In this document: one piece after another, positions 17,526-27,702 of the stretch | How the letters are laid out: each line of letters opens with the position of its first letter | How positions within the stretch are numbered: position 1 is the stretch's first letter | NCBI GenBank assembly: GCA_021773175.1 | Contig: JAJFKO010000036.1 | Coordinates: 1-61,034, forward strand | From: Gammaproteobacteria bacterium | GTDB lineage: Bacteria; Pseudomonadota; Gammaproteobacteria; JAJFKO01 | DNA: 61,034 bases | Reading direction: 5' to 3' | Translations under genes and position numbers: made by a program | Notes under the pieces: generated by a model | Told to the model about the DNA's origin: nothing | The model's input: the letters and a program-made list of their open reading frames with translations, nothing else | The model's database searches: none

Positions 17526-20513
17526 GTGAGTGGAGCATTATCTATATCTGTACAGCAATCATATGATGCTGTTGTTGGTGGCTTGTTGTTACCTCCAAAA
17601 GATAGTAGCCAAATTGTATCTCAAGGTTTCTTCGCTGTTGACACATCAGGTGAAGATGCAGAGCGTATTGCTGCAGAACAGCTATTACATGCCTCTGGTA
17701 AAGTCTTAGGTCAAGGCGGAGATCGATACTATACTTATTGGCCAAGATCTGCAGTTCAGAGCCTGTTAGAAAATTTGAAAGGTTCTTCTATTTATATTGA
17801 GGAACCGCTTTTACTTGCTATATTAACGTTTGATCAATACTTTCTTCAGCGCGTTTTAAATAATCCAGCAAAATATTACCTCCACAGCAATATCAAATCC
17901 GTATTAAAAAAGGTTGGTCATTACGCTTTATTATTTGCAATGCTATCAAATAACCCTGAAATACTGATGTTGATTGCAAATCTTTATAAGAAACATGGGC
18001 TATTAAAGGATGCATTGGAAATAGAGCAGTTTATAATATTAAAGAAATCCTTCTTGTTACAAAATCCTGAAACTTATATTGCGTTAGTCAAGCTATATAA
18101 AGATGTAGACTTACTGCCGAAAACATTAGAAATGCCTTTAATACTTGAAGCTATGGAGTCGAAGCAAGCACTACAATTAAAAAGGGTAATAAATCTTTAT
18201 AGAAGCGAAGGCTTATTACGTGCTAGATTGAAATGGAATAGTTATGCAATATTAAAAGCAGCATTCAATTCAAACGATGAGGAAATACTAAAAATAATAA
18301 TTGAAGCATATTTGTCTACTAAAATCTTTAAAGAACTTTATGGAGGAACAAGAGCAGCGATGATGTCAAGATCATTAACTGCGAATAGATTTGACAGAGT
18401 GTTAATGCAATTGTATGACAGTAATCGTCAAAAGAAATTTAGATATTATGCTCGCAAAGAGCTATTAAAGCGTGCTTATGTTTTTAGGAGCCAAGTAAAT
18501 ATTTCTGTGTTTGTAAGCGCCTATGCGCAAGATAAAAAGGCACCGCAATTAATTGAACAGGATTATCGATATTTAGTCTATTATGCAGTTGACTCTGAGG
18601 ATGTCAGTTTACTTGAATACTTAGCAAATAATCAACCTAACAACACTGTATTAAGAAGTGTACTTATCTACAACGGATATGAGCTTTTAGATAAAGCTAT
18701 TACAAAAAAAAATCCAGATGTTCTTCACAAAATTATACAGCTTTACAAGGAACAAGAGCTATTTCCTCAAGCACTACTTCCGCCGCGTGGAATGTCATCT
18801 GGACATTACAATATGTTAATGCATGCAATTCAAACTAAAGATGAAAGAATTGTTTTCCTGATTGTTCGATGCTATGAAAATTATGGATTAATGCAGAACG
18901 TGTGCAATGTAAATCCTACTTTTGCATTCCTTGAAGCCATTAAGACCGAACAGTTGGGCCTGGTTAAATTCATATTTGGTTGTTATCTTCAATATGCGAC
19001 TGATGGTATAGATGATCCCGATGCCGCAAAAATGAAAATTATAAGTATGGGCGGCCTTACGCTGTTTAATCAGGTTCTTCACGTAAAGAATAGACGGCTA
19101 TTTAATTTTATGATTAGACTATATAAATCGAAAGAATTATTAATAACGTACTTGCAAGAAAATAACTATCATTGTCTAGAGCTGGCTACCAACTTAAGCG
19201 AGACAAGACTTTTTGGCCGAGTTATAAAGTTATATCAAGATAATGGTTTGTTGCAAGATGCTTTAAAGGCATTGGCACGTGGCTTGCCCGCATTTGTGCA
19301 AGAATACGCGATGAAAACTAAAATATTAAAGACACTGCTTAAATTGCTTAAAGAAAATGAACTCTTACAGAGTGTCTTGCTTGAGCAAGACGAAGGAGTC
19401 ACTTATAAAATCCTTGCTGCAGCATTGTATAGCAATAATATAGATGGTTTTTACATAATTGTTGCACAATATCGTGAGCATGGTTTGTTGGAACAAGCGC
19501 TTGAAATGCAAGATGAGGATGGTGATTGTATACTTTTATCTTCTGCTTTTGCTGAATGTTCGGCGGCAATGGTCATTAACGTTCTTTTATTGTATATGAA
19601 TGAAAAGGTCATAACATCGATTACGGATTTATCCGCAAAATTCCAAAAGTATATTCATTCTACTATAGCTGAATTTGTAGAGAAAACTTGTGAGTCTGAT
19701 AAAGTTGAAGAACTTGCAGTGGCGCTCTTGTCATGTCAGAAACTCAGCGAACTATTAACTGCAGTAAGAGCTATACCAAAGCGCAGGCTCGCAGAACTGA
19801 TTTATTTCTGTGTATTAAGTCGCAACCAACAATATTGGCAGCTAGCAAAAGACGTTTGCAGTTTAGAATATGTAAATGCTAATGAAGAAAATGTTCCTAA
19901 AGAAAAAATATTGGTTCCTGAGGCTGTGGAACGTTATTTTAATCGCTCTTTTTATCGAGCACTAAAAACATGGTTGGCTGCTGAAAGCCTTCAAAATATA
20001 CATGCATGTCTTGATATGCTACAGCTTGAAGTACTCATAGCAGGGTTTACAGTGCTATCGCCTGAGTCATTACAAAGTGCATTTAGGGTTAATGCAGGAA
20101 AAAGTTCTGAAGTTCTTGCTCACAAAGATCATTCCACATGGATTGCAATCATCGAGTCAGCACCGCGTGATCTATGTTCTGCTATTATAGAAGCAATAAA
20201 ATTTATTTCTGTATATAATCAAAAGAGAACTTTGCCTCACTATACAGCAGAGGAATTACCAGACTACATAACTCACACTAACTTGGGTTTGCTAGTTTTA
20301 CACTTTACGGGCATTGTTGCCAGCATTACAGTTGCAAGTAGTCGTGAGAAGCTTGTCGCACTGCATCCAGAATGCCAAGATTTATTAGCTTTAATTTATG
20401 CAACAGAACGACCGGATTTGTGGGCGGCAACGCTTCAGCGGCTACAACCACTTATAGAAATGCAATCTAAGTTAGTAAGTCGAAGAACTAGCAACGGGGT
20501 AATTAAAAAATAA
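17526..20513 (+). CDS. Large helical-repeat (ankyrin-like solenoid) protein, paralog B
   Basis: Paralog of the preceding gene along its whole length (995 residues): the same head (QSYDAVVGGLLLPPK), YYTYWPRS, the same GLLxxAL repeat signature (KKHGLLKDAL, RSEGLLRARL, QDNGLLQDAL, REHGLLEQAL), and the same C-terminal CQDLLALIYATERPDLW. I choose the GTG at 17526 because it aligns with the ATG-Gly start of paralog A; an in-frame TTG at 17514 would add four residues. The two are separated by 228 bp with no gene. Divergence is considerable, so the tandem duplication is not recent. The lysine-rich tail (GVIKK) and lack of sorting signals say little about location. Function unknown; effector-like scaffold is a guess. 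Confidence 0.75.
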   Translation: MSGALSISVQQSYDAVVGGLLLPPKDSSQIVSQGFFAVDTSGEDAERIAAEQLLHASGKVLGQGGDRYYTYWPRSAVQSLLENLKGSSIYIEEPLLLAILTFDQYFLQRVLNNPAKYYLHSNIKSVLKKVGHYALLFAMLSNNPEILMLIANLYKKHGLLKDALEIEQFIILKKSFLLQNPETYIALVKLYKDVDLLPKTLEMPLILEAMESKQALQLKRVINLYRSEGLLRARLKWNSYAILKAAFNSNDEEILKIIIEAYLSTKIFKELYGGTRAAMMSRSLTANRFDRVLMQLYDSNRQKKFRYYARKELLKRAYVFRSQVNISVFVSAYAQDKKAPQLIEQDYRYLVYYAVDSEDVSLLEYLANNQPNNTVLRSVLIYNGYELLDKAITKKNPDVLHKIIQLYKEQELFPQALLPPRGMSSGHYNMLMHAIQTKDERIVFLIVRCYENYGLMQNVCNVNPTFAFLEAIKTEQLGLVKFIFGCYLQYATDGIDDPDAAKMKIISMGGLTLFNQVLHVKNRRLFNFMIRLYKSKELLITYLQENNYHCLELATNLSETRLFGRVIKLYQDNGLLQDALKALARGLPAFVQEYAMKTKILKTLLKLLKENELLQSVLLEQDEGVTYKILAAALYSNNIDGFYIIVAQYREHGLLEQALEMQDEDGDCILLSSAFAECSAAMVINVLLLYMNEKVITSITDLSAKFQKYIHSTIAEFVEKTCESDKVEELAVALLSCQKLSELLTAVRAIPKRRLAELIYFCVLSRNQQYWQLAKDVCSLEYVNANEENVPKEKILVPEAVERYFNRSFYRALKTWLAAESLQNIHACLDMLQLEVLIAGFTVLSPESLQSAFRVNAGKSSEVLAHKDHSTWIAIIESAPRDLCSAIIEAIKFISVYNQKRTLPHYTAEELPDYITHTNLGLLVLHFTGIVASITVASSREKLVALHPECQDLLALIYATERPDLWAATLQRLQPLIEMQSKLVSRRTSNGVIKK

Positions 20514-20542
20514 CTTGGTGATAGTGGAACTGTTATCAATAA

Positions 20543-21571
20543 TTATAAAGTTGGTGATTTGTTCGGCCAAAAATATCTTGTCACTAAAATTGCAACACCA
20601 ATACCAAACATTACATTTAGAAAACGAGAAGTGATAATAGCAAGACTAGAATCTGTTCCTGGACTTGCGAGTAGCATGACGGCAATAGCAATACCGGCAG
20701 TATTACCAAGGCTTGCTTGTTTATCTTGTCTACCAATATAAAATCCGCAGACAAAAAAGCTTAGTGTTAGTGGCAAAATCAACCACCAAAAATGGCTGCC
20801 AATTAACAAAGCACATAAAGCACCAAACAGTGCGGCAGCAACATGCGCCCAAAAGCGTAAAATTGATTTTGTCTGGGTTTTGCCAACACTTTCTTCCATA
20901 ATTAATAAACAGCTTACCGTTGCCCAAAAACCATTGAGTTGTCGAAAGTAAATCCAGATAGCAAATGTGAAAAGACATGCTAGTGCAATCTTTATTGAGG
21001 CAATCGTATTTGTACGGGTGAAGACAATATTAGCAAGCGAGTTAGGAATATTCTTCAGTTCGTCAATAAAATCATAAAACGATTCATGAGGCTCTCGAAC
21101 AAAGATCCAGAGCGCGATATTTAATATTGCCATGATGATAATACCCAGCATCACTTCACTACTTCGATAAACAGCCGTCGCAAATAATTGTCCATGAACT
21201 AAACTTGCGGATAATACGATTACTGTGGTTAAGCCAGTGATGACACCGGCGTAGTTAATCGCACCAGGCTGAATAGCAATATAACTACTGATGACAATAG
21301 CAATGAAAAATAGGATTAATATAATTTCGATGTTGCCATGTGCAACTAATGCCAGTAGATAACCGATGAGCGCACCAACAATAGTGCCGAGGCAACGCAT
21401 TAAACTTTTGGTTAAGGTTTTTGATAATCCGGCTTGCGTGATTGCTGCAATGGTAATAACTGACCAATAACCAAATTCTAAGTGTAATAAATTGTATATA
21501 AAAAAAGCGAGAGCTGCCGCGATAGCCATTTTGCTTGCGGTGATAATTGGGGTTTTATAAAAAGTATCCAT
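20543..21571 (-). CDS. FUSC / aromatic-acid exporter family membrane protein
   Basis: A 342-residue inner-membrane protein with two repeated blocks of about five to six transmembrane helices. Each block carries the FUSC-type element in which a Phe/Trp-rich strand precedes a helix, FGYWSVITIAAITQAG and NGFWATVSCLLIMEE, followed by a Thr/Arg helix (SKTLTKSLMRCLGTIVGALIGY and VGKTQTKSILRFWAHVAAALFGA). These match the YccS/AaeB-like family of fusaric- and aromatic-acid exporters, though the protein is short and lacks their soluble domain. Substrate unknown. It converges on the solenoid paralog B, leaving 29 bp between stops. Confidence 0.8.
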   Translation of the reverse strand: MDTFYKTPIITASKMAIAAALAFFIYNLLHLEFGYWSVITIAAITQAGLSKTLTKSLMRCLGTIVGALIGYLLALVAHGNIEIILILFFIAIVISSYIAIQPGAINYAGVITGLTTVIVLSASLVHGQLFATAVYRSSEVMLGIIIMAILNIALWIFVREPHESFYDFIDELKNIPNSLANIVFTRTNTIASIKIALACLFTFAIWIYFRQLNGFWATVSCLLIMEESVGKTQTKSILRFWAHVAAALFGALCALLIGSHFWWLILPLTLSFFVCGFYIGRQDKQASLGNTAGIAIAVMLLASPGTDSSLAIITSRFLNVMFGIGVAILVTRYFWPNKSPTL

Positions 21572-21844
21572 AAATTTCTATTCAATTATTGACAGATCAG
21601 ATGAAAAATTGCCTGGATTATACAGTTTTAATATCTAAAAACAGAATATAGTCTATAGTTACATAGCTTAACTTAGCGCACATCAATATAACTGATTGAT
21701 TTTAAAGTCCTTTTTTTTTTTAGGGATGGTGAAAATATAAAGTTTATGGGCCTGGTTTTTTACACACCTGGATTGATAAATTTATAACTTCGTTTATTAT
21801 AACGTCCCATCCATAACATTATTATATAAGCGAGAAATTGTTTA

Positions 21845-24514
21845 ATGTCTGAACAAAATAGTCGTTTCCGAGATTCCGATCCGTTGGAAACCCAAGAATG
21901 GTTAGACGCGCTTGCCGCTGTCATTGAAAAGAATGATTTATCTCGTGCAGAGAATATTATCGAATCATTGTTAACAGATATGCGCATGCGAGATGTTAGT
22001 GAGAGTGTTTTCTGTAATACGCCGTATGTGAATAGCATTCCCAAAGCAGAAGAAGCGCAACACCCAGGCGATTTAGAACTTGAAAAACGCATTGATGCCT
22101 TTATTCGTTGGAATGCGATGGTGATGGTATTACGTGCCGGTAAGCGTGCTGATAGTGTTGGTGGTCATATTGCAACATATGCGTCTGCAGCAACCTTATA
22201 TGAAATGGGCTTTAATCATTTCTTCAATGCGCCAACTGCGGATCATGGTGGTGATTTAATTTATATGCAAGGCCATTCTGCTCCAGGTGTGTATGCAAGA
22301 GCATATTTAGAAGGCCGTATAACCGAAGAGCAGCTGATTAATTTTCGTCAGGAAGTTTCTGGCCATGGTCTTGCTTCTTATCCACATCCACATTTAATGC
22401 CGGATTTTTGGCAATTCGCAACCGTTTCCATGGGACTTGGTCCTATCATGGGAATTTATCAAGCGCGCTTTTTGAAATATTTACAAAACCGTGAATTAAA
22501 TAATACTGAAGATCGTAAAGTGTGGGTATTCTGTGGTGATGGTGAAATGGATGAACCAGAATCGTTAGGTGCAATTTCTCTAGCATCACGTGCAAAACTC
22601 GATAATTTAGTTTTCGTCGTCAATTGTAATTTACAGCGCTTAGATGGCCCTGTGCGTGGTAATGGTAAAATCATTCAAGAATTAGAGCGCGTCTTCCGTG
22701 GCGGTGGCTGGAATGTTCTAAAAGTATTATGGGGTGAAAGTTGGGAGCCATTATTTGCACTAGATAGCGAAGGCTATTTACGCCAATCATTAGAAGAAAC
22801 GGTAGATGGTGATTATCAAAACTTTGTAACTCGCGATATCGATTTTGTGCGCGAACATTTCTTTGCTAAATATCCACAAGTTAAAGCGATTGCGGATCAG
22901 TTTAGCGATAAAGATTTATGGATGCTACGTCGTGGCGGTCATTGCCCACAAAAAGTTTATGCTGCGTATGCAAAAGCAGTAGCGACAACCGGTAGACCTA
23001 CAGTGATTCTTGCACATACCGTTAAAGGCTATGGTATGGGTGCCGCGGGTGAAGCACAAAACATTGCACATAACAAAAAGAAAATGGGTGTTGATGAAGT
23101 TAAGAAATTTCGTGATCGATTTAAAATTCCTGTGAGTGATGACAAAATAGAAGAACTACCTTTTATTAAGTTTGATGATGATAGTGAAGAAGCGAAATAT
23201 TTACATGCACAGCGCCAAGCATTAGGTGGTTACTTACCACAACGTCGTCAACAATCATCGGCATTTACCACACCTGATTTAGATAAATTTGCAAGTTTAT
23301 TGAAAGACACGGGTGATCGAGAGATTTCAACAACCATGGCTTTTGTGCGTTGGCTCAATATCGTCATGAAAGATAAAAAGATTGGGCAAAATGTCGTACC
23401 TATCGTGCCAGATGAATGTCGTACTTTTGGTATGGAAGGCATGTTTCGTCAGTTTGGCATCTATGCACCGAAAGGTCAGCTGTATCAACCTGTCGATTCT
23501 GAACAATTGATGTATTACCGTGAAGATAAGAAAGGTCAAATTTTAGAAGAAGGTTTGAATGAAGCGGGAGCGGCATCGTCTTGGATTGCAGCAGGAACAT
23601 CCTATAGCAATAGTGATGTGCCAATGATTCCATTCTATGTTTTCTATTCTATGTTTGGTTTTCAACGTACTGGTGATTTATTTTGGGCTGCAGCAGATAT
23701 GCAAGCACAAGGTTTCTTAATGGGTGCCACAGCGGGTCGTACAACCTTGGCAGGTGAAGGCTTGCAACATTGTGACGGTCATACTCATCTCATGGCCGCA
23801 ACGATTCCAACTTGCCATGCTTATGATCCTGCATTTAGTTATGAATTAGCAGTGATTTTGCAAGATGGTTTACGCCGCATGTATCAAGAGCATGAACGAA
23901 TCTTCTATTATGTAACGATTACTAACGAAAATTACCATCATCCAGAAATGCCAAAGAATGTTGAAGATGGCATTATCAAAGGGATGTATTTATTTAAAGC
24001 GGCGAAAGGTAAAACTAAAAAACGTGTTCAGCTTTTAGGTAGTGGTACTATTCTGCGAGAAGTTATTGCGGCTGCTGATATACTTGCAAAAGATTTTGGT
24101 GTACTTGCTGATATCTGGAGTGTGACCAGCTTTACTCAATTACGTCGTGATGGTATGGATGTTGAACGCTATAATCGCTTAAATCCAGGTAAAAAAGCTA
24201 AACAAAGTTATGTTGAGAAATGTTTGATTGAGACTGAAGGCCCAGTGATTGCCGCGTCTGATTATATGCGCTCTTTCGCTGATCAGATTCGTGAGTTTAT
24301 TCCAGAAGATTACATCACTTTAGGGACCGATGGTTTTGGTCGTAGTGATACACGAGCGGCATTACGAGAGTTTTTTGAAGTAGATAGTAAGTCAATTGCT
24401 TTTGCTGCATTGTCAGCATTATATGATCAGGACAATTACAAACTAGAAGATTTAAAAAAGGCTATGAAAAAATTAAAGATTGATGCAAAAAAAGTTAATC
24501 CATGGTCGGAATAA
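21845..24514 (+). CDS. aceE: Pyruvate dehydrogenase E1 component (homodimeric type)
   Basis: Thiamine-diphosphate enzyme that decarboxylates pyruvate and acetylates the lipoyl domains of AceF. At 889 residues it matches E. coli AceE (887). Recognisable are the N-terminal DPLETQEWLDAL, the active-site HGGDLIYMQGHSAPG, the ThDP motif GDGEMDEPESLG with VVNCNLQRLDGPVRGN, and YYREDKKGQILEEGLNEAG. First gene of aceE-aceF-lpd. No pdhR-type regulator lies upstream; the 273-bp gap before it is AT-rich with an eleven-T run near 21711 and no other feature that I see. Confidence 0.98.
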   Translation: MSEQNSRFRDSDPLETQEWLDALAAVIEKNDLSRAENIIESLLTDMRMRDVSESVFCNTPYVNSIPKAEEAQHPGDLELEKRIDAFIRWNAMVMVLRAGKRADSVGGHIATYASAATLYEMGFNHFFNAPTADHGGDLIYMQGHSAPGVYARAYLEGRITEEQLINFRQEVSGHGLASYPHPHLMPDFWQFATVSMGLGPIMGIYQARFLKYLQNRELNNTEDRKVWVFCGDGEMDEPESLGAISLASRAKLDNLVFVVNCNLQRLDGPVRGNGKIIQELERVFRGGGWNVLKVLWGESWEPLFALDSEGYLRQSLEETVDGDYQNFVTRDIDFVREHFFAKYPQVKAIADQFSDKDLWMLRRGGHCPQKVYAAYAKAVATTGRPTVILAHTVKGYGMGAAGEAQNIAHNKKKMGVDEVKKFRDRFKIPVSDDKIEELPFIKFDDDSEEAKYLHAQRQALGGYLPQRRQQSSAFTTPDLDKFASLLKDTGDREISTTMAFVRWLNIVMKDKKIGQNVVPIVPDECRTFGMEGMFRQFGIYAPKGQLYQPVDSEQLMYYREDKKGQILEEGLNEAGAASSWIAAGTSYSNSDVPMIPFYVFYSMFGFQRTGDLFWAAADMQAQGFLMGATAGRTTLAGEGLQHCDGHTHLMAATIPTCHAYDPAFSYELAVILQDGLRRMYQEHERIFYYVTITNENYHHPEMPKNVEDGIIKGMYLFKAAKGKTKKRVQLLGSGTILREVIAAADILAKDFGVLADIWSVTSFTQLRRDGMDVERYNRLNPGKKAKQSYVEKCLIETEGPVIAASDYMRSFADQIREFIPEDYITLGTDGFGRSDTRAALREFFEVDSKSIAFAALSALYDQDNYKLEDLKKAMKKLKIDAKKVNPWSE

Positions 24515-24536
24515 ATTTATATAAGGGGAACGAGGT

Positions 24537-26096
24537 TTGGCAGCAAAAGAAGTAATAATTCCTGATATTGGTGGTGCAACCGATGTTGATGTTATTGAAG
24601 TCTTAGTAAACGTTGGTGACAGTGTTGCTGAGAATGATAGTTTAGTCACGTTAGAAAGTGAAAAAGCATCAATGGATATACCAGCACCATTTGCAGGAAC
24701 AGTTAAAGAAATTAAAGTCAATGTTGGTGATAAAGTTAATGAAGGTGGCGTGCTAGTATTACTAGACACGGCTGAGCAAGCTGTTGAAAAAGAACCTGCA
24801 GCATCATCGACAAATAATAAATCTGCCAATAAAGCTTCTAGCGCAACAGAACAAGCTTCTGAGCAAGCTGTGAATGTACCTGACATTGGTGGTGCCACCG
24901 ATGTTGAGGTGATTGAAGTATTTGTCAAAGCTGGTGATGACGTTGCTGAGGATGATAGTTTGGTGACGTTAGAGAGCGAAAAAGCTTCGATGGATATTCC
25001 TGCTCCTTTTGCTGGAAAAATAAAAGCATTAAAAATTAACCTTGGTGATAAAGTTTCTGAAGGCGATGTTATTGTAACGATGATGACAGCCGAAAAAGCT
25101 GATTCTTCAGCTCCAGCAGCAATTGTAGCAACAGTTTCGGCTCCAGTAGCCAAAGCTGCATCAGCACCTGCGACAACAACAACGACTGCAACGACAAGTA
25201 TTGGTAAAGACGTTTATGCTGGTCCTGGTGCGCGACGTTTAGCACGAGAAAAAAGCATTGACCTATCTCATGTTACAGGAACAGGTCATAAAGGTCGCAT
25301 TACTAAAGATGATTTAACCCGAGCACCAAGTGCTGCGGCAGCAGGAGGCGCTTTAGGTTTACAAGTACTAGCTGCACCGAAAGTGGATTTCGCTAAATTT
25401 GGTGATGTTGAAGTGCAAGCATTATCAAAAATTAAGAAAATCAGTGGTAAGAATTTACATCGTAACTGGGTGACGATTCCACATGTGACACAGTTCGATG
25501 AAGCTGATATCAGTGATATGGAAGATTTCCGCCAGGAACAAAAAGGGATTGCTGCTGCTAATGGTATTAAGTTAACGCCGTTAGTTTTTATCATGAAAGC
25601 AGTTGTTGCGGCCTTGCAAGAACATCCACAATTTAATGCTTCACTTGATGCTAGCGGTGAAAACCTAATTATGAAGAAATATTTTCATGTTGGTGTCGCC
25701 GTGGATACCCCAAATGGTTTAATTGTACCTGTCATTCGTGATGTCGATCAAAAAGGTTGTTATCAGCTAGCCAAAGAATTAGGAGAAATCAGCGTTAAAG
25801 CACGTGAAAACGCTTTAAGATTTAACGACATGCAAGGTGGTTGTTTTTCTATTTCTAGCTTAGGTGGCATTGGTGGTACGGCATTCACGCCGATTGTTAA
25901 TATGCCTGAAGTTGCGATTTTAGGTTTGTCGAAATCAATCATCAAACCTGTTTATATGAATGGCGAATTTGTACCACGTTTAATGCTGCCATTATCACTC
26001 TCATATGATCATCGTGTCATTGATGGTGCTGCAGCAGCACGTTTTACGCAGTGTCTCGTTAAGAATCTTTCTGACATTAGGACATTGTTACTATAA
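24537..26096 (+). CDS. aceF: Pyruvate dehydrogenase E2, dihydrolipoamide acetyltransferase
   Basis: Core of the pyruvate dehydrogenase complex, passing acetyl from lipoyl arms to CoA. Domains: two lipoyl domains (residues 3-78 and 110-185) with the lipoylated lysines K43 and K149 in identical ESEKASMDIP contexts, Ala/Thr-rich linkers, an E1/E3-binding domain (GPGARRLAREKSIDLS...GRITKDDL, about 222-260), and the catalytic domain ending with DHRVIDG. E. coli AceF has three lipoyl domains; this one has two. The start is TTG at 24537 with GGGGAACGAGG just upstream, since the next residues (AAKEVIIPDIG) are the proper N-terminus. The lipoyl domains need LipA/LipB, whose genes are also in the window. 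Confidence 0.97.
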   Translation: MAAKEVIIPDIGGATDVDVIEVLVNVGDSVAENDSLVTLESEKASMDIPAPFAGTVKEIKVNVGDKVNEGGVLVLLDTAEQAVEKEPAASSTNNKSANKASSATEQASEQAVNVPDIGGATDVEVIEVFVKAGDDVAEDDSLVTLESEKASMDIPAPFAGKIKALKINLGDKVSEGDVIVTMMTAEKADSSAPAAIVATVSAPVAKAASAPATTTTTATTSIGKDVYAGPGARRLAREKSIDLSHVTGTGHKGRITKDDLTRAPSAAAAGGALGLQVLAAPKVDFAKFGDVEVQALSKIKKISGKNLHRNWVTIPHVTQFDEADISDMEDFRQEQKGIAAANGIKLTPLVFIMKAVVAALQEHPQFNASLDASGENLIMKKYFHVGVAVDTPNGLIVPVIRDVDQKGCYQLAKELGEISVKARENALRFNDMQGGCFSISSLGGIGGTAFTPIVNMPEVAILGLSKSIIKPVYMNGEFVPRLMLPLSLSYDHRVIDGAAAARFTQCLVKNLSDIRTLLL

Positions 26097-26147
26097 AGAT
26101 AGTTGGGAAATATTTATTAATTTTTAAGAAATAATTGAGGTAAAAAA

Positions 26148-27587
26148 ATGGCAAAAGAAATTAACGCAGAAGTGGTTGTTTTAGGCAGTGGCCCTGGTGG
26201 CTATAGTGCAGCGTTTCGTGCAGCGGATCTTGGTAAAAAAGTTGTGTTAATTGAACGTTACTCTGAAATTGGCGGTGTTTGTCTAAATGTAGGTTGTATT
26301 CCTTCTAAAGCATTATTGCATGCCGCTAAAGTTATTGATGAAGCAAAATATATGTCGGATCATGGTGTTAGTTTTGGTGAACCAAAAATTGATACAAATA
26401 AGCTAGTAAACTGGAAAAACAGTGTTGTGAAGAAACTAACTGGCGGTTTAAAGATGCTTGCCAAACAACGTAAAGTTGAAATTGTACAAGGTTATGGTAA
26501 ATTTATTTCAGCCAATGACATTTTAGTAACTGGCGATGCCGGTGAAACTAAAGTGCATTTTGAACAAGCGATTATTGCTGTCGGTTCGCGTTCGGTAATG
26601 TTGCCATTTTTACCTAAAGATGATCGCATTTTTGATTCAACTGGCGCTTTAGAATTACCAAAAGCGAATAGTAAAATGTTAGTTATTGGTGGCGGTATCA
26701 TCGGTATGGAGATGGCAACTGTATATGCTGCCATGGGTGCTAAATTAACGGTTGTAGAATTCATGCCTCAGTTAATTCCTGGTGCGGATGCCGATTTAGT
26801 AAAACCATTGCATAGACGCATGGCAAAACATTTTGAAACGGTGATGTTAGAAACCAAGGTTACTAAAGTTGAAGCAAAGAAAGATGGTTTATATGTAACA
26901 TTCGAAGGTAAGAACGCTCCAGCACAACCTCAGCGTTACGATCAGATTCTTTGTGCTGTCGGTCGACGTCCTAATGGTGATGGAATCGATGCAGAAAAAG
27001 CCGGTGTCAAAGTTGATGAACGTGGCTTTATTAACGTTGATAAGCAACAACACACTAACGTACCACATATTTATGCAATTGGTGACGTTGTTGGTCAGCC
27101 AATGTTAGCACATAAAGCGGTTCCAGAAGGGCGCTTGGCAGCAGAAGTGATTGCCGGTATGCAACATTATTTCGAACCAAAATGTATTCCTTCCGTTGCG
27201 TATACCGACCCAGAACTATCTTGGGTTGGCGTTACTGAAAACCAAGCGAAAGAACAAGGACTTGATTATGATACGGGTAAATTCCCATGGGCTGCCAGTG
27301 GTCGTTCATTAGCGCATGGTCGTGATGAAGGGTTGACGAAGGTTATCTTTGATAAGAAAACCCAACGTATTCTTGGTGCTGGTATTGTTGGACCAAATGC
27401 GGGTGAACTAATTTCTGAGGTTGCATTAGCGATTGAAATGGGTTGTGATGCAGAAGATATCGCATTAACGATTCATCCACATCCAACATTCTCAGAAAGT
27501 ATTGCCGTTGCGACTGAACTATTTGAAGGTACCGCAACAGATCTTTATGCTCCGAAGAAGAAAGAAAAAGCGAAAGCAACAGCGTAA
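26148..27587 (+). CDS. lpd: Dihydrolipoamide dehydrogenase (E3)
   Basis: Flavoprotein that reoxidises dihydrolipoyl groups with NAD. 479 residues; FAD-binding GSGPGGYSAA at the N-terminus, redox-active C45/C50 in GGVCLNVGCIPSK, NAD-binding GGGIIGMEMATVYAAMG, the FAD motif TNVPHIYAIGDV, and the catalytic His-Glu region HPHPTFSES. Strong upstream GAGG. It follows aceF by 51 bp and closes the operon, with a stem-loop 33 bp after the stop. The same E3 would also serve 2-oxoglutarate dehydrogenase and glycine cleavage if they are present elsewhere. Confidence 0.98.
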   Translation: MAKEINAEVVVLGSGPGGYSAAFRAADLGKKVVLIERYSEIGGVCLNVGCIPSKALLHAAKVIDEAKYMSDHGVSFGEPKIDTNKLVNWKNSVVKKLTGGLKMLAKQRKVEIVQGYGKFISANDILVTGDAGETKVHFEQAIIAVGSRSVMLPFLPKDDRIFDSTGALELPKANSKMLVIGGGIIGMEMATVYAAMGAKLTVVEFMPQLIPGADADLVKPLHRRMAKHFETVMLETKVTKVEAKKDGLYVTFEGKNAPAQPQRYDQILCAVGRRPNGDGIDAEKAGVKVDERGFINVDKQQHTNVPHIYAIGDVVGQPMLAHKAVPEGRLAAEVIAGMQHYFEPKCIPSVAYTDPELSWVGVTENQAKEQGLDYDTGKFPWAASGRSLAHGRDEGLTKVIFDKKTQRILGAGIVGPNAGELISEVALAIEMGCDAEDIALTIHPHPTFSESIAVATELFEGTATDLYAPKKKEKAKATA

Positions 27588-27619
27588 GGTTGTAAATTTC
27601 TTTTAGAAAGAGATTGAAT

Positions 27620-27645
27620 AAACAGGAGGCATTAGCCTCCTGTTT
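27620..27645 (+). terminator. Stem-loop terminator after lpd
   Basis: AAACAGGAGGC and GCCTCCTGTTT form a perfect 11-bp stem with an ATTA loop. The T tract after it is weak (TGTTTGCGTT), so efficiency may be moderate; the position is right for the end of the aceE-aceF-lpd operon. Confidence 0.75.
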
Positions 27646-27702
27646 GCGTTAAGGGCGGCTAGTGCGAGGAATGCTTTTTATAAGTTACAATGCTTATAAA
27701 GA

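Noticed and set aside
21711-21721. Run of eleven T's upstream of aceE as a terminator
   Set aside because: No convincing G/C stem precedes it on either strand.
24560-25030. Direct DNA repeat within aceF
   Set aside because: Simply the two lipoyl domains encoded in tandem; normal for E2 proteins.
24473-25153. Long minus-strand open frame (226 codons) across aceF
   Set aside because: Ser/Thr/Ala-rich antisense of the repeated lipoyl domains; aceF on the plus strand is certain.
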